Positions 31,740-42,700 of a stretch of DNA of 64,000 bases are shown here, piece after piece. Under the pieces are notes generated by a model. It searched no databases and was not told where the DNA came from. It worked only from the letters and a program-made list of their open reading frames with translations. Every line of letters begins with the position of its first letter. The first letter of the stretch is position 1. The translations under genes and the position numbers were made by a program. The DNA comes from Nematostella vectensis (taxonomy: Eukaryota; Cnidaria; Anthozoa; Actiniaria; Edwardsiidae): positions 6,485,203 to 6,549,202 of the forward strand of contig NC_064037.1 of NCBI RefSeq assembly GCF_932526225.1. The letters run 5' to 3'.

Positions 31740-32760
31740 CCCTAGCTTGTTTAGACTCAGCCCGTATAGAAAGATAATTAATGATTCTTTGTCTCTGCAT
31801 AACTTAAGACTTAGACGGTTTAGCGGTGGCTATTATATGCAACTAGCCGCTTCAGTGGTTTTTGTGACGAAAGGCCTTATAAGGCCTCTTCGTCACTATG
31901 CTATCGCGCGGATAAATAAGAGTGTAACCATTTCACTTCTACCAGGCGTTCCTGGTAGTATCTTTAGCACGTGATAGTCTTTTATAACGATCGAAGTAAT
32001 TTCGGATTTATAAGAGACCATACGAAATCAGACGAATGAAAGGAAACGATTTGTCCTCGCCATGTGCGTTCTCTTCATCTTTGATCGTCGATGCGTTAGT
32101 GCTTTCACAGGTAGCCCAGGCAATGGTTTCGAAGCTTGTTCGTAGCTTGGAATCGGCTGTTATTCTTAGAGGTAAAACGAGTGGATTGAAGTCGCGATTT
32201 TTTGTGAAACATTGCCAATAAAATTGCCTTACAACTTAGAACATGACTTGTTGTTGTCATATTTGTGTGTAATATACGATTTTGGGGGGTTTTCGTAACG
32301 GAATATATGACTTCTCTCCCCCTACTAAGGAAAGAAACAAGGTTGGAGGCGCCATTTTCGGTAGCACTCAAATACCGTCGAAATTCGCGAGGAAAATACA
32401 ACAAACGAAATATTTTTATCCCGCAGACCTATGCCAGGGTACACTTACATTCGATATGTGGCAAAACATCCGAGCTAAATTATTTTCCCTGGCCGTTAGC
32501 CATTTTTTAAAACGAGTAAGCAGCGATTTGAATCCTTGACCGGCGCCGTTGGACAATTAGGTACGCTCGGCTGAACACGGGAGCGAAGCAAACTATTATT
32601 AGCTTACTAAACGTTACCGACCTAAAAATAGGAAGAGTATTATTTGCTTCTAGATCTGCGGCGCGCATATATCTCTCCAAGAGTGTAACAGGGTAGTATC
32701 TAGATGGTAACCTTTTTATGTACACATACTTCCAATCCCGGTATATATCTGTCTTAGACT
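31740..32760. other. 5' flank of the FolB gene, no gene recognised
   Basis: Presumably contains the promoter of the FolB/FolK locus. A near-perfect palindrome with GGCCTTATAAGGCC lies at 31864-31896. No convincing gene on either strand. Confidence 0.5.
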
Positions 32761-32890
32761 TTAAAACCCTTAGTTCCTGAGCCGACCCGCGTCCTTTTTC
32801 TGTTCTGGGACAGCGCCCTTCAGCTTCAATGGACCAGCGTCCTGGCTACTACGCATACGTGGTCTTACCAGTTTAAACTCCTGCCAGTGC

Positions 32891-33763
32891 TCATTCACTA
32901 ACTAGGGCCCGCGTCCCTTTTTCTTTGGGCCAGCGCCCTTCAGCCTCAACAGCGTCCTGGCTACTACATATTGTAGTAGCCATATGCCATGTGTCGCCAT
33001 AAAACCTGTCAGAACCGAAAATAGAATTGGTATTACGCCCGTGCCTCAGCACACCGAGACCTGCCACTTGTATGTGATCTACTACATAATCCTTAAATGT
33101 TCTTGACAATAATGGCCAGAAGTGCAAGGATGGCCAATATGGAATTACCAAAGTAACTGTAGCCTTGCAGTTGTATAGATAAAGAATTGCCCTGGCGATG
33201 ACACTCACTGGCGGGACAACTAAGCAGTTCTCTTTATTCAAATTCTGTACGAAGAAATCGACCCCCGTAGTGCCTGGATTCCAATGCCACGAGTAAAATC
33301 TTGGGATTTTGTTATTGTAATAATTAGCAAAATAGTCTATTGTATGAGGGCCCCAGAGGTTGTTAAGAGTATCAAAAAATTCTCGTGAAATCTGCCAATC
33401 ATCTATGTCAATAATACGACTAATGAAATCAGCTCTTTCAATTTCACTTCTGGGTATCCAGTTAATATTCAGTTCTATTATTTTTTCTGCACATGCATTG
33501 AAAATGTTTATCGCTATACGATGTAAATCGGGTCTCATACTTCTTACTTGAACAATTATGCATGCCGTCTCCGAAAAACACTTGATATAGCAACCCTCTA
33601 CCGAAGGTGTAAACGAGTTCAAAGCGAATTCAATGGCCGATAATTTCCTCCAAGTAGAGCTTCGGTTGCACTCGTTAGCTTCCCATTTGTTACAGATTTG
33701 TTCTCCATCTAAATCCATAACCGCCCCACAGCCGGTGCTACAAAGCGTCCAAATAAATAACAT
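32891..33763 (-). pseudogene. RNase H / C-terminal fragment of the DIRS polyprotein
   Basis: The longest open piece of the DIRS remnant, about 290 codons from the RNase H core to the C-terminus. It has no ATG-supported start and is out of frame with the upstream reverse-transcriptase pieces, so it is a broken copy. The continuation upstream is at 33738-34052 in another frame. Confidence 0.75.
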
Positions 33764-33913
33764 AATTTGAACTGCTAGGTATAGCCTCTATGCTTTTCAA
33801 ATTCAAGCGGCGTGTGTTATCCTTCCAAAACTTAAATTCTCTCGTACAGTACTCATCGACTAAGAACTTGATGTCCCAGCCTTGCGCAGCCGAAACTGAC
33901 ATGGCACAATGTC

Positions 33914-34024
33914 TGGTCATAATTCTTGCTATGTTACCAAATACCGGTCCAGCAGAAATTACTTTTCCAACAGAGGAAGCCAAGTGTCTAGCAGATACAA
34001 GCGCCCCGTGGCCAATGTTATTGT
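33914..34024. repeat. Direct duplication, left copy (partner 34298-34404)
   Basis: About 110 bp (ATAATTCTTGCTATGTTACC through GCCCCGTGGCCAATGTTATT) is present twice with a few differences, immediately flanking the inserted element at 34031-34294. This part of the DIRS RNase H region was duplicated around the insertion. Confidence 0.9.
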
Positions 34025-34030
34025 AAGTGT

Positions 34031-34294
34031 CGCCCCATGACAGGTTCTCCAATGGGGTTCTGGATTCCGGATCCTAGTGTGTGGATTCCGGATTCCATGT
34101 GGGTTTTTTCTCGTGGATTCCGGATTCCAGCAGCATGGATTCTGGATTCCATATCTCATTTTTTCATGGATTCCGGATTCCATATCTCATTTTTTCATGG
34201 ATTCCGGATCCCATATCTCATTTTTTCATGGATTCCGGATCCCATATCTCATTTTTTCATGGATTCCGGATTCCGGATTACCTGTCATGGGGCG
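34031..34294. mobile_element. Inverted-repeat element containing 31-bp tandem repeats
   Basis: The ends are CGCCCCATGACAGGT and its exact reverse complement ACCTGTCATGGGGCG. The interior is an array of about five copies of a 31-bp unit (TGGATTCCGGATTCCATATC plus TCATTTTTTCA). It is inserted within the DIRS remnant. Its architecture (terminal inverted repeats enclosing a minisatellite) resembles the element at 37864-38228. Confidence 0.8.
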
Positions 34295-34918
34295 AATAAT
34301 TCTTGCTATGTTACCAAATACCAGTCCAGCAGAAATTACGTTTCCAACAAAGGAAGCCAAGTGTCTAGCAGATACAAGCGCCCCGTGGCCAATGTTATTC
34401 AAGTGCTCTTCAATAGCATCGATTCTTTTATCAGAAATACTAATTGTTGCTTCTGCCGAGTTTCATATGATTCCCAGCCACTGTATAACACGGTTGCCAG
34501 ACAGACTTTTCTTCGTTTGTAACGAAACCCGCCTTGTGTAAATCAAATCTTATCATATCAGACACTTTAGCACAATCCGCAAAATTGTTCTCTAAGACCC
34601 AACCGTCGTCTAGGAATATTGCGATTTTGATGCCTTGAATACGCCAAAACTTCTCTGTAGGTTTTATACACTTAGTCAAAAATATATGGTGCAGTTGCTA
34701 ACCCAAACGGCAAAACCGTGAAAACAAATACCTGGGATTGTTTTCTCCATTCCAATGCCAGGAAAATCCAAGAAACTTTTGCGAATTTTTATGTATATCG
34801 ATATGATGATATCCGCTTTTATGGTCAAAGGAAATCATATAAGCATCTTTCTGGAAATAGGAACGCGCAACTTTCCAATCTTTATATTTAACTCCGTATT
34901 TCTTCAGAAAAGCTATAT

Positions 34919-35735
34919 AAGAATCAACTTGTTGATTACCTGTGCACCAACTAATGAGGAGGTGTTATTCACCCCAGGGGAAAACCTATAAAACAATCAA
35001 CTTGTTGATTACCTGTGCACCAACTAATGAGGAGGTGTTATTCACCCCAGGGGAAAACCTATAAAACAATCAACTTGTTGATTACCTGTGCATGAACTAA
35101 TGGGAGGTGTTATTCACCCCAGGGGAAAACCTATAAAACAATCAACTTGTTGATTACCTGTGCACCAACTAATGAGGAGGTGTTATTCACCCCAGGGGAA
35201 AACCTATAAAACAATCAACTTGTTGATTACCTGTGCATGAACTAATGGGAGGTGTTATTCACCCCAGGGGAAAACCTATAAAACAATCAACTTGTTGATT
35301 ACCTGTGCATGAACTAATGGGAGGTGTTATTCACCCCAGGGGAAAACCTATAAAACAATCAACTTGTTGATTACCTGTGCACCAACTAATGAGGAGGTGT
35401 TATTCACCCCAGGGGAAAACCTATAAAACAATCAACTTGTTGATTACCTGTGCATGAACTAATGGGAGGTGTTATTCACCCCAGGGGAAAACCTATAAAA
35501 CAATCAACTTGTTGATTACCTGTGCACCAACTAATGAGGAGGTGTTATTCACCCCAGGGGAAAACCTATAAAACAATCAACTTGTTGATTGCCTGTGCAC
35601 CAACTAATGAGGAGGTGTTATTCACCCCAGGGGAAAACCTATAAAACAATCAACTTGTTGATTACCTGTGCACCAACTAATGAGGAGGTGTTATTCACCC
35701 CAGGGGAAAACCTATAAAACAATCAACAAAAAAAA
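34919..35735. repeat. Tandem array, 72/73-bp unit, 11 copies
   Basis: Each unit starts AATCAACTTGTTGATT (a short hairpin) and contains GGTGTTATTCACCCCAGGGG. Two subtypes differ at one place: A has CACCAACTAATGAGGAGG (73 bp) and B has CATGAACTAATGGGAGG (72 bp). The order is A A B A B B A B A A A. The array begins where the reverse-transcriptase homology of the DIRS remnant ends. Confidence 0.93.
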
Positions 35736-36746
35736 AAAACAATGGAAACCGTGTCAATCATGTAATAACCCTGGATAAGCATTTGACTTTGATTCTGAAA
35801 TTTATCTTACACAACGCATTTTAACGTGCTGCCTTCGACACTCAAATTAAAGACTATTGTTTTCCTGCGATTATTACTTGTACAACGACTCAGCAGAATG
35901 ACAGACAAAGTGTTCTGCTGATTTGGTCAGTATGGCTCGTACAGTGAAGTGTATACCTCGCACGTGATGACTAAGTATTCACACTGTCGTAAAACTGAGC
36001 CCCACATTATTTGATGCACTCGACTCAACATTATGCTGCTAAACTTGCTGGAGCTATTTTTATAACTTCACATATACACAGTGGCAACTATATTGCGTTC
36101 GGAAGGTCCAGGCTTACTCAAAAGGTAAAAAAAGGAATTTTTTAACTCCCTTTAAACTGGGAAATTCAGTTGCGAAATGTCGCCGAAATTTCTGTCAAGA
36201 AAGTTAAAAAAAACCTACTTGTTGGATGAAAGTATCCTGTTATTATCCGTTGCGCTATGAAAAACGATATTTTGGATGTGTAAAGAGTATTTTAAGCAAC
36301 AATATACAAATTACAATATGCCTTCCAAAACTTTTATATTTTGTAAAGGTTTTCTCTCCGCAAATTGGTTGCTAATAAAACTAAAATATTATTATTGTCA
36401 AAAGAAATTCAGTCATTCTTTGTTTCTCCTAAATGTCTTGAAAAAAGGAAATCATTTTGAACAAACAAAAAGGTTTGGAAATTTTCCAGTGTTTTGGGTT
36501 GTTTTTTTTTCTTTCTACAGGATTTTTTTCACTGTACGCTTTCATGCTTTTCGCTCTCCCCGCTTGTGAGAATGGCAATGTTTCAAAGGCTTTAATTTTT
36601 TTTGAAATTCCTTAATTTTTATTTCAACAGGCCAACTTATACCTTTCCTCACGCGTTGGAAGCGTACGCACAGCAAACAGAAACTCCACATTTCGTATCG
36701 AAAAAGTTGACTTTGCTAGGTGAGAGAAAAAATAGTTGCATCCTTT
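35736..36746. other. Intergenic stretch, possible lone exon only
   Basis: AT-rich. At 36631-36719 there is an exon-like segment (acceptor TTCAACAG, donor CTAG then GTGAGAG), but the peptide in each frame is unfamiliar and no partner exon was found, so it is not called as a gene. Confidence 0.4.
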
Positions 36747-36850
36747 TAGGCTCGGTTTCCAGCCGTGGTTACGTCGCGCTCTGCTCCTCCATTGGAATGG
36801 GAGACGATCGCGGGCGCACCGAAACCACCACGGCTTTGAAACCGAGCCTA
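36747..36850. mobile_element. Palindromic MITE-like element, 104 bp
   Basis: TAGGCTCGGTTTC at the left end and GAAACCGAGCCTA at the right end. The arms continue as CCGTGG/CCACGG. No coding capacity. Confidence 0.75.
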
Positions 36851-36899
36851 CTGCCTCTTCTGCAATCTAGGAACACACATGGACTTAGGAAAATTTGCG

Positions 36900-37090
36900 C
36901 ACATGTGGAGCATCTTTCCAGACACGTACACAGGGGGGTGCAAAGGGTGGAAACACACCCCCTTGGCGGCCAAAAAGTGGGTCATTTCGTATTAAGGAAT
37001 CTTCAAATACTATGATTTTTCCATATGATACCTATGACTGTCCCCCCCCCCCCCCCCCCCCCTCGGCCAATCCTGGGAACGAGCCTGCTT
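36900..37090. repeat. Interspersed repeat copy (relative at about 44455-44735)
   Basis: The segment ACACAGGGGGGTGCAAAGGG through TCTTCAAATACTATGATTTT is shared with 44455-44735, which carries an extra 157-bp insertion. It contains a long C run at 37040-37062. Confidence 0.7.
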
Positions 37091-37863
37091 TGTGATCTAT
37101 GACCAACCTTTCAATGGAATGGGGCGCGGGAGGGGATGGGGACGATTAAAGTTTGAATATTTACCAGCATATTTTCTCCGCCGTAAAGAGAGTAAAAATG
37201 GGATTTGCATTATGTATATGCCTAAAGACAGCTAGTGTAAAAGAATGTTAATGAAGTGAGTTATATATACATATTTCTATATTTTCACAGATGATCATCT
37301 GTTGGAGGCCAGAATGTCCAAACTAACAGTGATTTTTTTCTCAGAGAACAGCTCTACCAAACAGCATATTTTGTCTGATTAGCCTATGAAAAATATTTAT
37401 CAAAATTAAAAGTATAAAAACATTAAAATAAAAGCGAATGCTTAGTTATGCAGACTTGTTAGAACTGCAACTAATCTCTGATTTTAACTTTGGCTCTACT
37501 TTAGGCGTGGCAGTATTCCTAATCAAAGGGAATGCTAAAAGGAGAAGAGGTAACAAGTGTTTTAATGAACTGTCATATAGTTGAAGCTGTATCAACTATA
37601 TAATAGTTTCCTTTTTTCACTGAAGTCTTGAAGTCAATACTCAACATACAATAGATTTTGATCTTTAAAAAGATGAAAATAGCAGCTCTATGCAAATGGT
37701 ATTGCAGGATTATTTTTGGGGATTGTGAGTTTAAACTGCATAGCTCAGCATGAAATATAAGCCAGAATTACCTGGTTTGTGTACAAAAGTGACAGACTCT
37801 TAGATTACAAAAAAGGAATCATTTTCCAACCACAAACTATTGGCTGGTAATCCTGCTTTCCTG
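37091..37863. other. Intergenic AT-rich stretch, nothing recognised
   Basis: No supported coding or repeat feature. Confidence 0.5.
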
Positions 37864-38228
37864 TAGCCTGCTTGCAGGCGGTACTCGGTTATTATCGCGG
37901 AAAATCGGTTATCATCGAGGAAAACCCTCTCCGTTCGATGATCTGGCGCCATATTGTATTCTAAGCCGCACGGTTCCTGGGGGCGAGCGAACGGAGAGGG
38001 TTTTCCGCGATGATAACCGAGCTTAGAATACAATATGGCGCCCGATCATCGAACGAGAGAGGGTTTTCCGCGATGATAACCGAGCTTAGAATACAATATG
38101 GCGCCCGATCACCGAACGGAGAGGGTTTTCCGCGATGATAACCGAGCTTAGAATACAATATGGCGCCCGATCATCGAACGGAGAGGGTTTTCCGCGATGA
38201 TAACCGAGTACCGCCTGCAAGCAGGCTA
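37864..38228. mobile_element. Inverted-repeat element with an internal 64-bp tandem array
   Basis: The left end TAGCCTGCTTGCAGGCGGTA is mirrored by TACCGCCTGCAAGCAGGCTA at the right. Inside the arms (ACTCGGTTATTATCGCGGAAAA and its complement) lie three to four copies of a roughly 64-bp unit with GAGGGTTTTCCGCGATGATA, CTTAGAATACAATATGGCGC and CGATCATCGAACG. Confidence 0.85.
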
Positions 38229-39749
38229 GCTTTCCTGTAAATAGAAACAAAATAAGATCCAGACTGTAGAATACCATTGATTCTTATAAAGCAATTACAA
38301 ACTAAAATAAATTATTAGCTAGCAGAAGTGCCAGATTATTATACGAATCTGTTCCCTTGGGAGGGGGAAGCGTGGGAGGATGCAATCACCTGGAGGTATG
38401 CTCCCCCCTCTCCCCCTTTTATTGATAACTATACCATGCGATGGATGGACTTTATACTGACTATGTTTAATGCAGTACATTACTATTTGCAATTTCCACA
38501 TCGATCATTGTTGATGATAATATAATAATATTGATTTCATTTCCTTTATTGAGAAATGATGAGCAAACACTGACAATCCTCTTCATATAGTCTATTCCTT
38601 ATTCAGATAAAACGAAATCGGACGTTGGGAGATTCCATTTCCTTATTCGCGAAAACTAACTTGAATAAGGAACAGTTCCCTATTCGTGTCTCTGCACTTA
38701 TCTATTTCTTTTGTCAGAGCCTTATCTAGTAGCAAAGGTGTTAATTGACGACAAGCACTATCTGTCAAATTGTAGTTTTGTTAGCAAGGTCAAATTCCTT
38801 CTACACGCGTTCGTAGTCAAGTAAAGCGTGAATATTTCTCCTCTAAATAAGTTTGGAAGGGAAGCCCAAGATACAAATACATTTATTAGATGAGAGGTAG
38901 ATTCCCTCCCTTTTGCTAGATTCATTTGTGAAAGCGATTGCACGCATTGCGTAATTTGACCTTTTGTAGCAGATAGTCTCATGTTCACAGCTGCGCTTAG
39001 CAGCAGAGCACGTTAAAGCAACCAGAATTACCCGACGGAAATGCTGTTGGACTTGTTCTGAATGAACCGTAATGCCTAAATACTGTTTCAACTCGAATTA
39101 AAAGGTATCATGTGAGTACCCCACCCCGAATTTGAATAAGGAACCGAGCGAATAATGAAACAGACGAAAAAGGAACTGCGAATAAGGAACCAAACCAATA
39201 AGGAACTCTGGTTCTTTCAGGTTGCAAAAACCAGGTTGTTAAAAATTAAAATAAGTTCGATTGTGTAGTATAAATCCCCACACGTTATTATACAACAAGA
39301 TGATATTCTGATGAGTCGGAACGCGTTTTTCTCCGTAAATCAGAACCTCTTTCAGGTTGCAAATGCGAATCAATGTTGAGGATGAGTAATTTTCCAGGTT
39401 TCATAGCGTGCACCTCCCTCCTCGATATGATGATGCCAATAAAGAGGGACCTGGTGGCGAGTGACATCCCACAATACAATGCGCGAAGGCTGAACGGGCT
39501 CGAAGCTTGCGTATTGTGATTGCATTGATATTCTTATAAAAAGGTTCTTATATAAAAAGAAAGTACCAAGTTTGGAAATCCTCACACTTCCATTCAGCTA
39601 TTTGTGTATGCTATTACGATATTTTAGATTCAATTTGGTAAATTAAGTATATAACTTTGGTAGTCTGTAAAGTCTGTAAATATTAAATGCATAAGACATA
39701 AAATGCTGCGACTACTGGCAAGATCGGTTTGAATTTATATCTCAATACT
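38229..39749. other. 3' flank of the oxygenase gene, repeat-like but no gene
   Basis: TTCCTTATTC near 38590-38640 and GAATAAGGAAC near 39130-39205 are in opposite orientation, suggesting an eroded inverted-repeat element of about 630 bp. No coding feature was recognised. Confidence 0.4.
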
Positions 39750-42700
39750 TTACGACTTCTGAAACTTGTCATGTACGTAATCGCCAAATACGAATGGTGT
39801 GTGAGGCTTTGGTTTGTAGACCTCCTTACTGACGGCCTCGACACCATGTAGAGGCTCAATGACACAGGAAGCACTTGGCTGATGGTACGGTACAGACATT
39901 TTCGAAACAGCGGCCGTGTTCTTCACCCGATGCCAGGTTGCCTGGTAACGACCTCTGCTCCAGATCTCCACGACATCTCCTATCATGACTGTGAGAGTGC
40001 CTAGTATCAATAGAAAAGGGTAAGTAATCTGCTTGTGTGTCGTACACCTTAGGGCATCTAAATAGCATCTAGGGCTGTGCGCACATTCTCTTTTTGTCGT
40101 AAAAAAAGATGTTTCTTTAAAATATTATTCACGATTTTTCATGTGTCGTCTAGAAATGTTTCGATGATTTTTTTTATATTCAAGATATAAAGCAGAAAAA
40201 GCAGAGTCTTGAAGAAGGGTGAAAAGGTTTCAGGGATTCGCCCTTCCTTTAGGGCGGAAAACGGGATTTGGGTTAACGGGAAGGGAGTTTTAAGGCTGAT
40301 TTAGAAAGCACGATTTAGTCTTATGCGACATGTCGTACTCGAGCGTCGTAGTGGAGTTGTAGGCTATTTTACACTAGAGTTACTAGAGGTTTTGTGGGCT
40401 TGCCGCATACAAGTAAATCGCACTGTCTAAAGGTACGGTAATACGAGCAGCAAAATCGTACAACTTTTGTGTCGGCATTGCTGCAAAAAAGTTTGTAAGT
40501 GACGTTGCTCGTTTTACTACCGATGCGCCAACTTTTGTCACAGCAAATTTTTTGTTGCAATTTGAAAAAGTTTGCTGCAGGAAGTAGAAGATGGTTCTAC
40601 TCTTTGCAACAAAACTCAGAGATGTAGCCCGTATTACTACATCGACCCAACTTGTCTCGCAGCAAAAAGACGTCAAGCATACGCAAGCAGTTGCAATAAG
40701 GTTTGTGATTGGTTGAACGAAAGACACACATCAGTGTCACGGAGGGAAAAAACGATGGCGGATCGACAGCAAGAACAAGTCTATCTTTTGCAGTTCGTGT
40801 TCGTGCGCCTATAGTAAAACGCGCAACATCGCCTTCGAACTTTTTTTGCAAATGCTGCCACAAAAGTTGTACGATTTTGCTGCTCGTATAACCGTACCTT
40901 AATAGGCCATTCCAGCTATAAGTTTGCGCGTGCATAACCATAGAAACCTACCTCAACACCAGAACACGAAGCGCGCGCTGCATGCCGGTAGTTGAGGTAG
41001 GTTCCCATGGTAAGTGCGCGCGCATGCTTTAAGTTGGAATGGCCTATTCAGCCGTTCTGTAGCTTCTGGCTACAGGATTTGGAATGAACAGCGGCGGAGA
41101 CATAAGCGACTACGACGGGCCGGGAGGGTGGGGTGGGTGGGGGGGGGGGAGTGCAATGAGGCACTTTGGTAAATAATGTGCAGTTGCATGTCTGGCCGGT
41201 GCCAAGAAAAAGTGTCCAAGATATTAATAGGGAACATTTCATTGGGAGTGAGTGAGTTATTTCAGGAACGCATACCTGGCTTTGGAGGGACATCACACCA
41301 CAGGCCATCCTTGTCCTTGGCTTGTAGACCCCCGACATTATCTTGCAGGAGGAGGGTCATAAACCCATAGTCTGTGTGAGGCCCTATGCCCCAGTCCTTG
41401 GCGGCCTCCTCATCTTGACCCGGGTAGTGCCAGAATGCAAACAAAGGGAATAGCGTGGAGAACATCTCATCAAAAAAGTCTTGGAAAACCCAGAGTGCCA
41501 GTCCACTCACAAGGTGTTTGCTACAATTAGAAAGTTGGTTTACCAATGTGATGTTTTTTGTTGTGTTGTGCTGTACTTTGCTGTGTTGTGTTGCACTTTG
41601 CTTTGTTGTGTTGTGTGTTGTGTCATGTTGTGTTGCCTGTGTTAATGGTTATTTTGTATTTACGACGATTCTTTTTTGTTGCATTGCTCGCGTTATCTTG
41701 ATGGGGGTAATTGATTCGTGGTTGTGCATTGTCCATATTACCTTCACAAGACTGTTCATTCCCCGTGAACTCATAAAGGCCGATTTAGACAGCACAATTT
41801 AGTCTACGACATATTGTCTTATCCCTGAACTTTCGTAGTAGAGCATCGTAGCGAGTTTGTAGGCCGATTTACACTCTACGACTCAAGTTGTAGAATGTCG
41901 CATACAACGAAATCGTGTTGTCTGAATCTTTAAGACGATCTTGCTTGTGTATTAGATTATCATGTGCTTAGTTCTCGTGGGGGAAGAGGTGCTGGTAGTG
42001 TATTACCTACCCAAGATTGTCCATTTTGCTCATGTATTCGGTGACGATCTCTTTCGCTTCCGGAAGAATGTCTCGTGGGGGGTACTGGTTTTTTCCTTGC
42101 ATGACCCCTCCTGTCTCATCGTCAAACTCGTGACCGAAGTAGATCCCCTCCTTTACATCCGCTAGATTGTCGGTGACGTCACTTCCTGGAAAAGGCAACG
42201 ACTCTTTGTACAATATGCAAAATGATATGGAAGAACATGTTCAATAGCTGTGATATAGATAATGCGTATATCATTTAAATGCAGAATAAGTAGAAAAGTA
42301 ATAAAGAACATCGAAAATCGAAAATTACATCAAGTCTCTGTCAGTCGCCATTTTGTTGTACTAGCAATTACTGTGATAAAGCACTCGTTTCAATCGGCTG
42401 ATAATCATATGACAAATATAAACATATTTGGGTAACTATGCTCTTTAAATATGCTTTTACCTGGCTTAACGTATCCCCTGTAAGCCTTACTCTTCATAAT
42501 ACCCAGACTTTCCTTGACGTCCGAAGGCAGCGCAAAGAATTTGGATTGTACGTCAGACAGCTTCTCTATCAACTCATCTCCGATAGTATGACCAGTAATG
42601 TAGAATAAACCAAGCTGTTCACAAGCTTTGCCCAGCTCATCAACAAGCATCGGGATCTCGTCTTCTTTCCCTAAAACAAGAGGATTGCACTCATTGTACA

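Larger units (their letters stand above)
32760..34960 (-). mobile_element. Degenerate DIRS-type retrotransposon (RT and RNase H remnants)
   Basis: On the minus strand, reading from 34960 down, reverse-transcriptase pieces appear (ISFDHKSGYHHIDIHKNSQK, then FLGFSWHWNG, then FGLATAPYIF, then IKIAIFLDDG). An RNase H and C-terminal region follows (SSTWRKLSAIEFAL, WIPRSEIERADFISRIID, WGPHTIDYFAN, WPSLHFWPLL). The spacing and the FDHKSGYHHID signature are those of DIRS/Ngaro elements, which use a tyrosine recombinase. The recombinase was not seen. A one-base frameshift near 34680, other frame breaks, a local duplication and an inserted element (34031-34294) show it is dead. Confidence 0.8.

Noticed and set aside
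36631-36719. Exon-like segment with acceptor and donor
   Set aside because: No recognisable peptide in any frame and no neighbouring exons, so chance splice consensus is likely.
40597-40941. Frames of 60-114 codons at 40.4-40.95 kb and 58.4-58.6 kb
   Set aside because: They lie across inverted-repeat elements B and C and their edges, and the shared peptide (QTYSWNG) comes from the repeat ends.
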